This document shows positions 27,676-36,522 of a stretch of 64,000 bases of DNA, piece after piece. Every line of letters begins with the position of its first letter. Position 1 is the stretch's first letter. Both the position numbers and the translations under genes were made by a program. This stretch comes from Hymenobacter crusticola (GTDB lineage Bacteria > Bacteroidota > Bacteroidia > Cytophagales > Hymenobacteraceae): positions 620,001-684,000 of the forward strand of contig NZ_MTSE01000001.1 in assembly GCF_002154225.1 (NCBI RefSeq), given 5' to 3'. Under the pieces are notes generated by a model. The model did no database searches, was not told the DNA's origin, and saw only the letters and a program-made list of their open reading frames with translations.

Positions 27676-28545
27676 CTAGCTGACGCCGCTATTCGCTGCT
27701 AGCTCCGCGTTTAGGCGGTTGGTGGCGTTGCGGCGAACAACGCGCGCAATATTGATACTCAGCTCATAAAGCAGCAAAATTGGAATCGTGACGATGAGCT
27801 GCGAGGAAATATCGGGCGGGGTAATGATGGCGGCAATGATGAGGATAACCACAATGGCGTGCTTGCGATACAAACGCATGATTTCGGCCGAGACCAGGCC
27901 TGCTTTAGCCAGGAAGAACACAATCATGGGCAGCTCGAACACGAAGGCGCAAGACAACGACATGGTGGTGAGCGTGCTCAAGTAGCTTTGCAAGTCAATC
28001 TGGTTTTCGATGGTCGGGTCAACCGTGTACGAAGCCAAAAAGTTGATACTCAGCGGCGCGGCAATGTAGTAGCCAAATAGCAAACCAAGCGCAAACAGAA
28101 TGGATACGAAGAACACCGCTCCGCGTGAGTTGGCGCGCTCGTGCGGGTAGAGCCCGGGTTTGATGAAACGCCAGATTTCCCAGAACGTGTAGGGAAAAGC
28201 CAGCACGATGCCCACCATAAACGACGTACTGATGTGCATCGTCAGCTGCCCACTCATCTCGCGGTTCTGAATCACGAAGCCCACCTTGTCCATGCACAGC
28301 TCCGGGTTGCCGACCCATTGGCCAAACTGGCAGAACATGCGGTACGTCCAAAAATCGGGGCGCGACGGACCTAGGATGAGGTCGTGAAAGAGAAAGTCCT
28401 TGGCGAAGAATGCCGCCGTGGCAAAAACAATGATGGAAATAGCCGAGCGGATGATGTGCCACCGCAAGGCTTCCAAATGATCAATAAAGGACATTTCGTG
28501 GGAATCGTCCAACGTCCGTCCAGCTTCTATGCGGGTTTGATCCAC
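27676..28545 (-). CDS. tatC: Sec-independent protein translocase subunit TatC
   Basis: 289-aa inner-membrane core of the twin-arginine translocase, which binds the RR signal peptide of folded substrates. Typical TatC features are the N-terminal cytosolic MSFIDHLEALRWHIIRS, six TM helices, the conserved PFTFWEIWRFIKPGLYPHER-type loop (here FPYTFWEIWRFIKPGLYPHE) and FELPMIVFFLAKAGLVSAE. There is an insertion of about 40 residues in the first periplasmic loop (PDFWTYRMFCQFGQWVGNPE). Translation might begin at the internal MSFIDHLEALR. tatA is not in the window. Confidence 0.96.
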   Translation of the reverse strand: MDQTRIEAGRTLDDSHEMSFIDHLEALRWHIIRSAISIIVFATAAFFAKDFLFHDLILGPSRPDFWTYRMFCQFGQWVGNPELCMDKVGFVIQNREMSGQLTMHISTSFMVGIVLAFPYTFWEIWRFIKPGLYPHERANSRGAVFFVSILFALGLLFGYYIAAPLSINFLASYTVDPTIENQIDLQSYLSTLTTMSLSCAFVFELPMIVFFLAKAGLVSAEIMRLYRKHAIVVILIIAAIITPPDISSQLIVTIPILLLYELSINIARVVRRNATNRLNAELAANSGVS

Positions 28546-28551
28546 TTAATT

Positions 28552-28712
28552 GGTAACTGAGTAAGAGAGTAACGGAGGAGAAGAGTAGCTGAGTAACGGA
28601 GTAACTGAGCAAGACAGCACAGAAACAAACGAAAACTAGTCTTGGTAGGATGTAGCCTTACCTAGCTTTTGTAATTTCTATCGTACGCAGCTACTCTCCT
28701 ATTCAGTCACTC
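28552..28712. repeat. GAGTAAC-type tandem and inverted repeats between glyA and tatC
   Basis: From 28552 to 28610 the sequence repeats CTGAGTAAG, GAGTAACGGAG, GAGTAGCTGAGTAACGGAG and TAACTGAG. The other end of the gap (28684-28712) has the reverse-complement type (CAGCTACTCTCCTATTCAGT), so the RNA can fold back on itself. No coding potential is seen in the 168-bp gap. Confidence 0.5.
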
Positions 28713-28714
28713 GC

Positions 28715-30007
28715 TTAAGCGAAAAGTGGAAACTGCTGCATCCACTCGTTGATTTGCTGACGCACCCGACCTAGGTGCGTTTCGTCGGCGTGGTGCATCA
28801 GTACATCGTCGATGAAGCCAACGATGCGCTCCATATCAGCTTCTACCAAGCCACGCGTGGTAACAGCGGCCGAACCGATGCGCATCCCCGAAGTCACGAA
28901 GGGCGACTTATCGTCGAACGGCACCATGTTCTTGTTGATGGTGATATCGGCTTTGATGAGCGTATTTTCGGCTAGCTTACCTGTCAGGCCTTTGCTGCGC
29001 AAATCAATTAGCATCAGATGGTTGTCGGTGCCGCCGGATATAATCTGGTAGCCCCGTGCGACGAAGCCCTTGGCCAGCGCCTGAGCATTGCGAATAACCT
29101 GGTGCGTGTACTCGGTATACACATCGCTCAGGGCTTCGCCGAAGGCGACGGCTTTCGCGCCAATCACGTGCTCGAGTGGGCCACCCTGGGTGCCGGGGAA
29201 AACGGCGCCGTCTAGCAGCGACGACATCATCCGAATCTCGCCTTTTGGTGTTTTCAGGCCATAAGGGTTTTCGAAGTCTTTACCGAGCATGATAAGACCA
29301 CCGCGCGGTCCGCGCAGGGTTTTGTGCGTCGTCGTCGTCACGATGTGGCAGTGCTCGAAAGGCGAGTTTAGCAATCCTTTGGCGATGAGGCCCGAGGGGT
29401 GCGAAATATCGGCCAGCAGCAACGCGCCGACTTCGTCGGCAGCTTCGCGCAAAGTTTTATAGTCCCAATCGCGTGAGTACGCCGAGGCCCCGCAGATGAT
29501 CAACTTGGGCTGTTCGCGGCGGGCTGTTTCTTTTACTTTTTCCCAATCGATAAGTCCCGTCTCGGGCTCTACGCCATAGAAGCTAGGTTTGTAGAGCTTA
29601 CCCGAGAAGTTCACGGGCGAGCCGTGGGTGAGGTGACCACCATGCGAAAGATCGAAGCCGAGAATCTTGTCGCCGGGGTTGAGCACGGCTAGCATCACGG
29701 CGGCGTTGGCTTGGGCGCCGGAGTGCGGCTGCACGTTAACCCACTCTACGCCAAACAGTTCTTTCGCCCGATCGATGGCGAGCTGCTCGATTTGATCCAC
29801 AATTTCACAACCACCGTAGTAGCGCTTGCCGGGCAAGCCTTCGGCGTACTTGTTGGTCAGGATGGAGCCTTGCGCCCGCATCACTTGCTCCGAAACATAG
29901 TTCTCGGAGGCAATGAGTTCGATACCATGAGTCTGACGCTCTTTTTCCTGACGGATGAGGTCGAATAGGACGGTGTCCTGGGTTAGAGGTGCGATACGGG
30001 TTTCCAT
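28715..30007 (-). CDS. glyA: Serine hydroxymethyltransferase
   Basis: PLP enzyme that interconverts serine and glycine with tetrahydrofolate, feeding one-carbon metabolism. The ATG at 30007 ([20 protein letters not shown]) is preferred; an in-frame start at 30046 would add 13 residues absent from the family. The product is 430 aa. Motifs are [74 protein letters not shown] and the PLP lysine in [15 protein letters not shown]. It is close to the usual 420 aa and apparently monocistronic. Confidence 0.97.
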   Translation of the reverse strand: METRIAPLTQDTVLFDLIRQEKERQTHGIELIASENYVSEQVMRAQGSILTNKYAEGLPGKRYYGGCEIVDQIEQLAIDRAKELFGVEWVNVQPHSGAQANAAVMLAVLNPGDKILGFDLSHGGHLTHGSPVNFSGKLYKPSFYGVEPETGLIDWEKVKETARREQPKLIICGASAYSRDWDYKTLREAADEVGALLLADISHPSGLIAKGLLNSPFEHCHIVTTTTHKTLRGPRGGLIMLGKDFENPYGLKTPKGEIRMMSSLLDGAVFPGTQGGPLEHVIGAKAVAFGEALSDVYTEYTHQVIRNAQALAKGFVARGYQIISGGTDNHLMLIDLRSKGLTGKLAENTLIKADITINKNMVPFDDKSPFVTSGMRIGSAAVTTRGLVEADMERIVGFIDDVLMHHADETHLGRVRQQINEWMQQFPLFA

Positions 30008-30171
30008 AGGCTCAAAGGTACGGGCAAGTCGTTTATCATCTAGCAATTAACATTTACCATTTAACAATACCGAATAGCGCCTATCCCGATTTAACTTGCA
30101 TCCGTAGTTATTGATTGCGGCGGTGCGTCTTTCGTGCTGTTAACTGATAAATAGTAGTTGTTACTTGATTT

Positions 30172-30702
30172 ATGGCGCAGCCCCTAGCCGAAGTTCTAAC
30201 CAGATTACGCGTTGGTAACCAAAACTTTATTATCAACTTCTACCAACAGCACCGGGAGCATTTTACGCACTGGGCCGACCTGAACCACCAGCTGCCGGCA
30301 GCCGAGGCACACGAGCTCCTGCGGGCGGTGCTACTGGAATTTTACGACCAAGTAGCAGATGGGCGCCTAACAAAACTGCCCGAAGATTTGCGCGCGCACT
30401 TGTATAGTATGGCGTACGAACGCATTGCGGCGGGCAAATCGGCGGCGGTGTTGCCGCTCGCTGAAGCCGGCCGGCGTCAGCGGCTACTCGTACTGTTTGG
30501 GTACCTAGGTGCCGACTGCCAAAAGGTGCTGATGTACTTCTACTTCCGGGGCTATAACTTTGAGAAGGTGGCGGGCAAAATGGGCTACGCCAATGCCACT
30601 GTGGCGCGCCTGCAAAAATCCAGCTGCCTGCGCACGCTCTATGAGCTGGTTGGTCGTGGCCCCGCCCCACAGGCTTCTGCAGCCGCCCCTACAGATCTGT
30701 AG
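30172..30702 (+). CDS. ECF-like RNA polymerase sigma factor
   Basis: 176-aa protein with the layout of Bacteroidota ECF sigma-70 factors. A weakly conserved region 2 covers about residues 20-90 (FIINFYQQHREHFTHW..., LLEFYDQVADGRL). Region 4 at about 105-160 is clearer: CQKVLMYFYFRGYNFEKVAG, then GYANATVARLQKSSCLRTLY, a helix-turn-helix for -35 recognition. The following same-strand gene encodes a single-TM TPR protein, the usual place for an anti-sigma factor. Its regulon and signal are unknown. Confidence 0.75.
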   Translation: MAQPLAEVLTRLRVGNQNFIINFYQQHREHFTHWADLNHQLPAAEAHELLRAVLLEFYDQVADGRLTKLPEDLRAHLYSMAYERIAAGKSAAVLPLAEAGRRQRLLVLFGYLGADCQKVLMYFYFRGYNFEKVAGKMGYANATVARLQKSSCLRTLYELVGRGPAPQASAAAPTDL

Positions 30703-30786
30703 GGCATCGTTCTCTTTGTGTTATTTGCTTAGCTAAGTTGCTACGCTACCCGTAAGCTTACTTTCTTCTTAAGTGCTTTATCACGC

Positions 30787-31575
30787 ATGAATTCGGCCGC
30801 CGATCTTCGCCTTTATCTAGAGTTGCTAGAACGCTTTGCTGACGGTCAGATGACCCCGGATGAGCAAGAACAATTTGAGGAGCGTTTGGAGCAGGATGAC
30901 GAACTGCGCCAAGCGCACGCCGCTTACGAACAGCTTACGGCCGATCTGCGCTGGGTAGCCGGCCACGAAACGCTACGCCTGCGCCTGGAGTTGCTCGACC
31001 GGCGCCTCGACCAACGCGAGACAGCTATTTCGCGCATGCAGCACCAACAGCGCCACACCCAAAACCGGTGGGTAGCCATTGTAGTGGGTGTGCTGGTGCT
31101 AGCCATGGCATTCTGGATTTTCACCCGCCGCCCCGCGCCCGTCCCGGAAGTTACCTGGGAGCAGTACTACCAGCCCGATCCGGGCCTCTCTCCTGCCGAG
31201 ACAGATGCGAATCTTCGCCCGCTGCTGGCTGAGTCGATGAGCCAGTATCGGGAAGGCCAATACGCGGCGGCGCTGCGTTCCTTGCGCCGCGTGCCTACCA
31301 ACAACATTGGGCAGGATACTTTGCTGTACTACACGGGCCTTTTTCTGTTGCGCGATGGAGATGCGGCGGGCGCCCGCACGTTTTTACGACGCGTCAGCCA
31401 GCAACCCAAAGTGCCACTGGCCCGCAAAGCCCTCTACCACCTAGGTATGGCACATTGGCAAGCCAACCAACTTTCGGAGGCGAGTGCCGTGCTGAAGCAA
31501 GTAGCAGCTGATGCCAATAATCCTTACCAGCAAGCCGCCCGCAAGGTGTTGCAAGCGGATGTATTGAAGCCGTAA
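30787..31575 (+). CDS. Single-TM tetratricopeptide protein, probable anti-sigma factor
   Basis: 262-aa protein. An acidic helical cytosolic part (residues about 1-95; RFADGQMTPDEQEQFEERLE) resembles the sigma-binding N-termini of Bacteroidota anti-sigma factors, but no zinc-binding His-Cys cluster is visible. One TM helix follows at about 97-114 (WVAIVVGVLVLAMAFWIF). The periplasmic part carries TPR-like repeats (SMSQYREGQYAAALRSLRRV, ALYHLGMAHWQANQLSEASA). It begins 84 bp after the sigma gene on the same strand. The anti-sigma role is inferred from topology and position. Confidence 0.7.
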   Translation: MNSAADLRLYLELLERFADGQMTPDEQEQFEERLEQDDELRQAHAAYEQLTADLRWVAGHETLRLRLELLDRRLDQRETAISRMQHQQRHTQNRWVAIVVGVLVLAMAFWIFTRRPAPVPEVTWEQYYQPDPGLSPAETDANLRPLLAESMSQYREGQYAAALRSLRRVPTNNIGQDTLLYYTGLFLLRDGDAAGARTFLRRVSQQPKVPLARKALYHLGMAHWQANQLSEASAVLKQVAADANNPYQQAARKVLQADVLKP

Positions 31576-31599
31576 GTAGCGCAACTTATCCGCGGCAGC

Positions 31600-32298
31600 T
31601 TAGCGGCGAGCTATTGGGTAAGGCGATTCGATGTTGGGCTGTAGTGTCAGCTTGAAAGAGTCTAGCTCTAGCGCGGCTAGGTGGCTTAGCTCCGGATTAT
31701 GACGATAAACACACCCTGTGTCGAGGCCGATAGAGCCAGCTTCTACCCGCACTTGGCGCTGCACTTCGGCAGTGGGCGTAGGCACGTGGCCATGCAGGAG
31801 CCGCTTACCTCCCAAACGAGAGACGTCAAATGTAAACTCTTTGATATTCAGCATCGTGTGCCAATCGGAGCGCATGCGTTCGGGCGGTAGCCGGAAGTTG
31901 AAGCCCGCGTGTACCAGCACAAAGTCCGGTAGCTCCAGTTGATATGGCAAGGCGTCGAGCCAAGCTAGGTAGGGCGCTGGAACTTCGGTGGGAGAACTCA
32001 CGCCGAAGCTCTGCAGCGTTTGCTGCTGGTCGGCGGGCGAAGCCCATGTGAGATGTTTGCGCGCGTGGGCAGCATCTAGTAGCTCTTGGTCGTGGTTGCC
32101 GCGCAAACAGTGCACCTGATACCCGCGCTGAGGCAATTGCATTAGATAGTCTAGGATGCCCCGGCTATCAGGCCCTTTGTTCACGTAATCACCGAGTACA
32201 TAAAGCTCATCGGTAGGCTGCAAATGCAAAACGTCTTCTACCAAGTAGCGAAACGTTAGCAGGCAGCCATGCAAGTCGGTGGTGACGTAGCGCGCCAT
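31600..32298 (-). CDS. Metallophosphoesterase, serine/threonine phosphatase-like
   Basis: 232-aa cytosolic calcineurin-like phosphoesterase of the PrpA/ApaH-like group. The metal-binding motifs are complete: TDLHGC (DxH), VLGDYVNKGPDSRG (GDxxxxGPDS), LRGNHDQELL (GNHD), LVHAGFNF and LLHGHVPTP (GHxP). It may dephosphorylate phosphoproteins or cleave diadenosine polyphosphates; sequence alone does not decide. It is convergent with the anti-sigma-like gene 25 bp away and stands alone in transcription. Confidence 0.9.
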   Translation of the reverse strand: MARYVTTDLHGCLLTFRYLVEDVLHLQPTDELYVLGDYVNKGPDSRGILDYLMQLPQRGYQVHCLRGNHDQELLDAAHARKHLTWASPADQQQTLQSFGVSSPTEVPAPYLAWLDALPYQLELPDFVLVHAGFNFRLPPERMRSDWHTMLNIKEFTFDVSRLGGKRLLHGHVPTPTAEVQRQVRVEAGSIGLDTGCVYRHNPELSHLAALELDSFKLTLQPNIESPYPIARR

Positions 32299-32377
32299 GG
32301 CACAAAGGAATAGGGTGAGACTGATTTATACTGCATGCCTCCTACTTAGTTGTCGTTTTGCGACAGGTACTCCCAAC

Positions 32378-32409
32378 AAAAAAGCACCTGCTGTTGCAGG
32401 TGCTTTTTT
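32378..32409 (-). terminator. Rho-independent terminator of the small-protein cluster
   Basis: A perfect 14-bp stem (AAAAAAGCACCTGC against its complement) with TGTT loop carries A6 and T6 flanks. It lies just past the stop at 32435 of the last small minus-strand gene and before the phosphatase gene. Confidence 0.9.
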
Positions 32410-32434
32410 GTTGATTTGCGTGCTAACCTAGCTG

Positions 32435-32671
32435 CTAGCTATAAGAGGGCTTGTCGAGGCTAGGCTTATCGTGGTTGCGGTTGGGATGCCGTTGCAGATC
32501 CGATGGAATTTCGTCCAGCCCATCGTTCGTGTACTCATCGGCGAGGCGTTCGACTTCTTCTCCTTCCTTGCCAAGGGGCATGTTGCCAGCCGCTTTGTGC
32601 TGTTCAGAAGTGGACGGAGAACCGTGATTTTCCTTTGACTGGTGGTTGGTGTTATTGCTTTTGTACGGCAT
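32435..32671 (-). CDS. Small disordered hydrophilic protein with HPNRN motif
   Basis: 78-aa protein starting at ATG 32671 (MPYKSNNTNHQSKENHGSPS). It has no hydrophobic core, is rich in Asn, Glu, Lys, Ser and His, and is expected to be disordered. The C-terminal part has SDLQRHPNRNHDKPS. The same layout, QS..K.HGSP...KA...HPNRN, is found in the next upstream protein, so the two look like diverged duplicates. I do not recognise the family. Three such proteins follow each other here; a stress or desiccation role would be a guess. Confidence 0.65.
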   Translation of the reverse strand: MPYKSNNTNHQSKENHGSPSTSEQHKAAGNMPLGKEGEEVERLADEYTNDGLDEIPSDLQRHPNRNHDKPSLDKPSYS

Positions 32672-32771
32672 GACTTCAACAACAATAAAGGTGAAACAAC
32701 TACAGAAACGCGGCGCATCTTTTCCAGTTGGCAACGAACACCGCGCAAGCTAGCCTGGGGCTAACTCAGTT

Positions 32772-32963
32772 TTACTTCGACTTGTGCGTATTCCGATTAG
32801 GATGGGTCTGAGGAGCATCCTGCGCGTCTTCTTGCAGGTTTTCCTCCGTTTGCTGGTCGCGGTCTTCTACGGGCAGCGACTCGGCTTTCGACTGACCACC
32901 GCCCGCGGGCGAACCTTGGTGCTTCGCTGATTGCGAACTGATTTGATTTCCTTCTTTTGCCAT
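32772..32963 (-). CDS. Small disordered hydrophilic protein with HPNRN motif (paralogue)
   Basis: 63-aa protein (MAKEGNQISSQSAKHQGSPA...) ending TQ-like, with QTHPNRNTHKSK at its C-terminus. Composition is Gln, Glu, Asp and Lys-rich with no hydrophobic core. HQGSP and HPNRN align with HGSP and HPNRN of the 78-aa neighbour downstream. It lacks recognisable domains. It lies 100 bp upstream of that neighbour on the same strand and 44 bp after the 170-aa acidic protein gene, suggesting a small operon ended by the terminator at 32378. Confidence 0.6.
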   Translation of the reverse strand: MAKEGNQISSQSAKHQGSPAGGGQSKAESLPVEDRDQQTEENLQEDAQDAPQTHPNRNTHKSK

Positions 32964-33007
32964 GTGTTGTGGGAATTTCCAGTGAATAAAAGGAGAGCAG
33001 GCCTGCT

Positions 33008-33520
33008 CTATCGTTCGCCAATATCTAGTCCCGACTCTTGGGCATTAGGGTCTAGCAGGTCGGCGTTGGTTTCTGGGGTAGCCCCTACATCGGCACCGTT
33101 TGGTTGGGGCTGGTCCATTTGGCCCATGCCCACGCGCGAGTTCGGGTTGTACATTTCGTCTTTGTCTTCGTCGGGAGCCGCCTCAATTTCGTCGAGTGCT
33201 GGTGCTACCCGGCGCTCGTCCATATCTTCGGGAGAGGGCAGATCTTGGTTTGGGCGGTCACGACGGCCTTCATCATCCGAGCGGAAGTTGTCGGCCGGGT
33301 GGTCGGCTTTGTCAGCTTCTTCGTTAACGGAGGTAGAAGTAATACCGCTGTTGCTGTCGGTGCCGTAGCCTTCTTTGCCGTCGCGGTTGCCGAAGCCGCC
33401 GCGAGCAGCTTCATTTTTGGGTGGGTCGCCGCCGGAAATGATATGACCAGCTTTGAATTCTTCTTCAGTTGTATCGTCGTTGATGACGCGAACAGGGCGA
33501 TTGTGCGGATCGATAGCCAT
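33008..33520 (-). CDS. Acidic disordered protein of unknown function
   Basis: 170-aa, Asp/Glu/Asn/Pro-rich protein without signal peptide, membrane helix or predicted fold. It starts MAIDPHNRPVRVINDDTTEE and ends ESGLDIGER. Low-complexity pieces such as GGFGNRDGKEGYG and DEIEAAPDEDKDEMYNPNSR dominate. A plus-strand frame overlaps it (33104-33613), but that product has no better support. It heads a minus-strand run of three hydrophilic proteins. I cannot assign a function. Confidence 0.6.
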   Translation of the reverse strand: MAIDPHNRPVRVINDDTTEEEFKAGHIISGGDPPKNEAARGGFGNRDGKEGYGTDSNSGITSTSVNEEADKADHPADNFRSDDEGRRDRPNQDLPSPEDMDERRVAPALDEIEAAPDEDKDEMYNPNSRVGMGQMDQPQPNGADVGATPETNADLLDPNAQESGLDIGER

Positions 33521-33648
33521 AGCAGTAGGGTTTGGCGTGTTGGTCCTAGGTTGTACTGTGGTTTGCGGGTTTGGGTTTACCTAGCTTCCACCATGATTAT
33601 GATTTCTCGTTAGCTTTCGGCTAGCAGCACGCTTTTTCCTAAACTCTT

Positions 33649-33897
33649 ATGTGGCTCGAACAGGATAATGCACTCACCCGCACTTTCTACTTCCCGGATT
33701 TCAAGACGGCTTTCGCCTTTATGACTGATGTGGCTACTATAGCCGAGCGTCTCGACCACCATCCGTGGATGGCCAGTGAGTACCGCACCATTGAGTTCCG
33801 GCTGCGCACGCACGACGCCGGTAACACCGTTACCAAGCGCGACCATCGCCTAGCTGCCGAAATAGACAAGCTAGCCGAGCAGTATCAGGTTAACTAA
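33649..33897 (+). CDS. phhB: 4a-hydroxytetrahydrobiopterin dehydratase
   Basis: 82-aa pterin-4a-carbinolamine dehydratase, which recycles the oxidised pterin made by aromatic amino-acid hydroxylases. The family signature is clear: IAERLDHHPWMASEYRTIEF with two His and Trp of the active site, then RLRTHDAGNTVTKRDHRLAA. It is slightly shorter than the usual 95-110 aa, lacking the N-terminal helix. It precedes rsmI on the same strand by 94 bp. Confidence 0.9.
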   Translation: MWLEQDNALTRTFYFPDFKTAFAFMTDVATIAERLDHHPWMASEYRTIEFRLRTHDAGNTVTKRDHRLAAEIDKLAEQYQVN

Positions 33898-33991
33898 CGA
33901 CAACCAGTTGGGCGCCGACGGCCGCTAGCTAGCCAGCGGTAGCCGTAGCAGATTACTGCGCTAGCACTTAAATCATCCTACCTTTGCTTTC

Positions 33992-34702
33992 ATGTCTGAA
34001 ACGCCTACGCCCACTGTTTTGTACTTGGTACCCACGCCGATCGGCAACTTAGAAGACATCACGCTTCGGGCTATTCGGATTCTAGGCGAAGTCGACACGG
34101 TGCTGGCTGAAGACACGCGCACGAGTGGCCGCCTGATGCAGCACCTAGGTCTGAAAAAGCCCATGCTCAGCTACCACTTGCACAACGAGCACCAGACCGT
34201 CGCGCGCTTGCTCACCCGCCTCGAAGCCGGCGAGCGGATGGCCTTGGTTTCGGACGCGGGCACACCGGGCATTTCTGATCCAGGTTTCTTGCTGGTGCGC
34301 GAGTGTTTGGCTAAGGGGCTGAAGGTAGAGTGCTTGCCGGGTGCAACAGCCTTCGTGCCGGCCCTACTAAAATCAGGCTTTGGGGCCGAACGGTTTACGT
34401 TTGAGGGCTTTCTGCCCGTGAAGAAAGGCCGCCAGACCCGCTTGCGGGAACTGGCCACCGAAACCCGCACGTTAATTTTTTATGAGTCGCCGCACCGGTT
34501 GGTAAAAACGCTAGAACAACTCGCCGAAGCCTTAGGCGCTGAGCGGCAAGCCTCCGTGAGCCGGGAGCTAACCAAGTTATTCGAGGAAACCGTGAACGGG
34601 ACATTGACCGAGCTAGCTGCTGACTTTGGCGGCCGGCCATCTATCAAAGGAGAAATTGTACTAGTGGTTCAAGGACACAAGGAAGAGCGCCGTGCTGACT
34701 AA
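33992..34702 (+). CDS. rsmI: 16S rRNA (cytidine(1402)-2'-O)-methyltransferase
   Basis: 236-aa RsmI, which 2'-O-methylates C1402 in the 16S rRNA decoding centre with S-adenosylmethionine. Motifs of the tetrapyrrole-methylase fold are YLVPTPIGNLEDITLRAIRI, AEDTRTSGRLMQHLG, LVSDAGTPGISDPGFLLVRE, CLPGATAFVPALLKSGF and LIFYESPHRLVKTLEQL. The short C-terminal RsmI domain of some species is lacking. Its stop overlaps the GTG start of lnt by 11 bases, so the two are probably co-translated. Confidence 0.96.
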   Translation: MSETPTPTVLYLVPTPIGNLEDITLRAIRILGEVDTVLAEDTRTSGRLMQHLGLKKPMLSYHLHNEHQTVARLLTRLEAGERMALVSDAGTPGISDPGFLLVRECLAKGLKVECLPGATAFVPALLKSGFGAERFTFEGFLPVKKGRQTRLRELATETRTLIFYESPHRLVKTLEQLAEALGAERQASVSRELTKLFEETVNGTLTELAADFGGRPSIKGEIVLVVQGHKEERRAD

Positions 34703-36392
34703 ACCTACCTCCACCCCGTTCGTCGCCGGCGGCGCCGACTATACCTCCGCACGCCTCGTTGGCTGGGAACCCAGTATTTTGGCCTTGCTCAGCGCCGCTT
34801 TGCTGTGGGCCGGCTGGCCGGTGCACCCGGCCGGTTTGGCGTTGCTGCTGTTAGTGGCCTTCGTGCCGTACTTACGCATGGAGCAGCTTCTCGTGAGGAG
34901 TGGCGCCAGCGGCTGGAAGGTGTTTCGCTATACCTATCTCACGCTCGTGTTGTGGAACGCCTTCACAACGTGGTGGGTGAGCTATAGCACGCTAGGCGGC
35001 GGCATTGCGGCCGTGGTGCTCAATGCCTTGCTTATGTGCCTGCCCACCATGGCCTTTTACCACACCAAAAAAAGGCTAGGTGCGCTGGTGGGCTATGTGT
35101 CGCTGCCGATCTACTGGATAGCCTTCGAGCAGCTGCACCTCCACTGGGACCTTACGTGGCCGTGGCTAACCCTAGGCAATGGCTTCGCGAAGGCGAATGG
35201 TCTTGTGCAGTGGTATGAGTACACGGGCTTCCTCGGCGGCTCCGTCTGGATTTGGCTTACCAACATTCTTGTTTTCAGCGCCTTATTTGGAGTAGCTACC
35301 AAACCGCGCAAACTGCGCCAGCGCCGCCCAGGACCAATTCGGTGGCTGGCACCAGGGCTAGCTATTGCTTTGCCGATTCTAGCTTCCTATCTGATTGGCA
35401 AGGCCTATCAAGAAAAGGGACCCAAAGCCGAAGTGCTCGTTATTCAGCCAAACGTAGATCCGTATCAGGAGAAATTCGAAGGAACTAGCAACTTCGTACC
35501 CTACGAAGAGCAGCTAAATCGCCTTATCCGCCTGACGGAGCAGCAGCTGACTCCGCAAACGAAGCTGGTGCTGTGGCCCGAAACGGCTTTGGAAGAATCG
35601 TATTGGGAGAACCTAATCGACGGGAACTTGAAGATTCAGAACGTGCGGAGCTTCTTGGCTCGGCACCCTGGCTTGTCGTTGGTTACGGGCATCACCAGCC
35701 TGAAGACCTACCCCAACAAGGAAGCCGCTAGCGAAACGGCCCGTTACCGCGACGATGCTGGCTACTACGACGTGTTCAACACGGCGGCTTTCTTCCCCAC
35801 TTCCACGGGCAAAATTGAATTTTACCACAAGTCGCGCCTGGTGCCGGGTGTGGAGAAGATTCCGCCGGCGCTTACTAGGTTCATTGCCAGCATCGACCTA
35901 GGGGGCACGGTGGGCAGCTACGGCAGTCAGGAAGAACGTTCTGTCTTCCGCTTACCTGCTACCAGCTCGCCGTTGAGCCTAGGCCCACTGATTTGCTACG
36001 AATCGGTGTACGGCGACTTCGTAGCGAAATACGTGCAGAATGGGGCAACGCTACTGGGCATCATCACCAACGACGGCTGGTGGAGCGACTCGCCTGGTCA
36101 CTTGCAACACCTACAATACGCCACCTTGCGCGCCATCGAAACGCGCCGCGACATTGCCCGCTCAGCTAATACCGGTATCTCGGCCTTCATCAACCAAAAG
36201 GGTGAGATTATGACGCAAACGGGCTGGTGGCTTCAAACGGCCCGCCGTTATCCTGTACAGCTCAACTCCGAACTGACGTTCTACGTGCGCCACGGCGAGC
36301 TTATTGGTCCCGCTACGCAAGTATTAGCGGTGTTGCTGCTAGTGCTGGTGATTGTGGCAGGTTTTGTTACTAGGCCCAAAAGCACTTATTAA
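34692..36392 (+). CDS. lnt: Apolipoprotein N-acyltransferase
   Basis: 566-aa inner-membrane enzyme that adds the third acyl chain to lipoproteins. The GTG at 34692 overlaps rsmI and gives a 30-residue soluble lead before the first TM. Several TMs lie between about 35 and 240 and one at about 543-560. The nitrilase-like periplasmic domain holds the catalytic triad: Glu in LWPETALEE, Lys in FYHKSRLVPGVEKIP and Cys in GPLICYESVYGDF. NDGWWSDSPGHLQHLQYATL is also typical. The gene supports a triacylated lipoprotein pathway, relevant to the lipobox proteins in this window. Confidence 0.96.
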   Translation: MLTKPTSTPFVAGGADYTSARLVGWEPSILALLSAALLWAGWPVHPAGLALLLLVAFVPYLRMEQLLVRSGASGWKVFRYTYLTLVLWNAFTTWWVSYSTLGGGIAAVVLNALLMCLPTMAFYHTKKRLGALVGYVSLPIYWIAFEQLHLHWDLTWPWLTLGNGFAKANGLVQWYEYTGFLGGSVWIWLTNILVFSALFGVATKPRKLRQRRPGPIRWLAPGLAIALPILASYLIGKAYQEKGPKAEVLVIQPNVDPYQEKFEGTSNFVPYEEQLNRLIRLTEQQLTPQTKLVLWPETALEESYWENLIDGNLKIQNVRSFLARHPGLSLVTGITSLKTYPNKEAASETARYRDDAGYYDVFNTAAFFPTSTGKIEFYHKSRLVPGVEKIPPALTRFIASIDLGGTVGSYGSQEERSVFRLPATSSPLSLGPLICYESVYGDFVAKYVQNGATLLGIITNDGWWSDSPGHLQHLQYATLRAIETRRDIARSANTGISAFINQKGEIMTQTGWWLQTARRYPVQLNSELTFYVRHGELIGPATQVLAVLLLVLVIVAGFVTRPKSTY

Positions 36393-36401
36393 TTAGCACA
36401 C

Positions 36402-36488
36402 CGAACCTTACGAAGCATCTCGCGTGCACTAGCAACTGCACTCGGCAGGCTTGCCATTATCTGCACGCGAGATGCTTTGCAAGGTTCA
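36402..36488. repeat. Hairpin repeat, GTCATGCTGAGC/GCGAAGCATCT family, copy 1
   Basis: Arms 36402-36428 and 36462-36488 are reverse complements with a few mismatches (core GAAGCATCTCGCGTGCA). Read on the minus strand the element is GTCACGCTGAACCTTGCAAA, matching the motif of the copies at 37319 and 50513. It sits between lnt and the inositol-phosphatase gene. Confidence 0.7.
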
Positions 36489-36522
36489 GCGTGACAGAAG
36501 ATTTTCAATTCATCCCTATTCA

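Noticed and set aside
33104..33613. 169-codon plus-strand frame opposite the acidic protein
   Set aside because: Val/Phe-rich complement of the acidic coding strand; the minus-strand protein fits the neighbouring cluster better.
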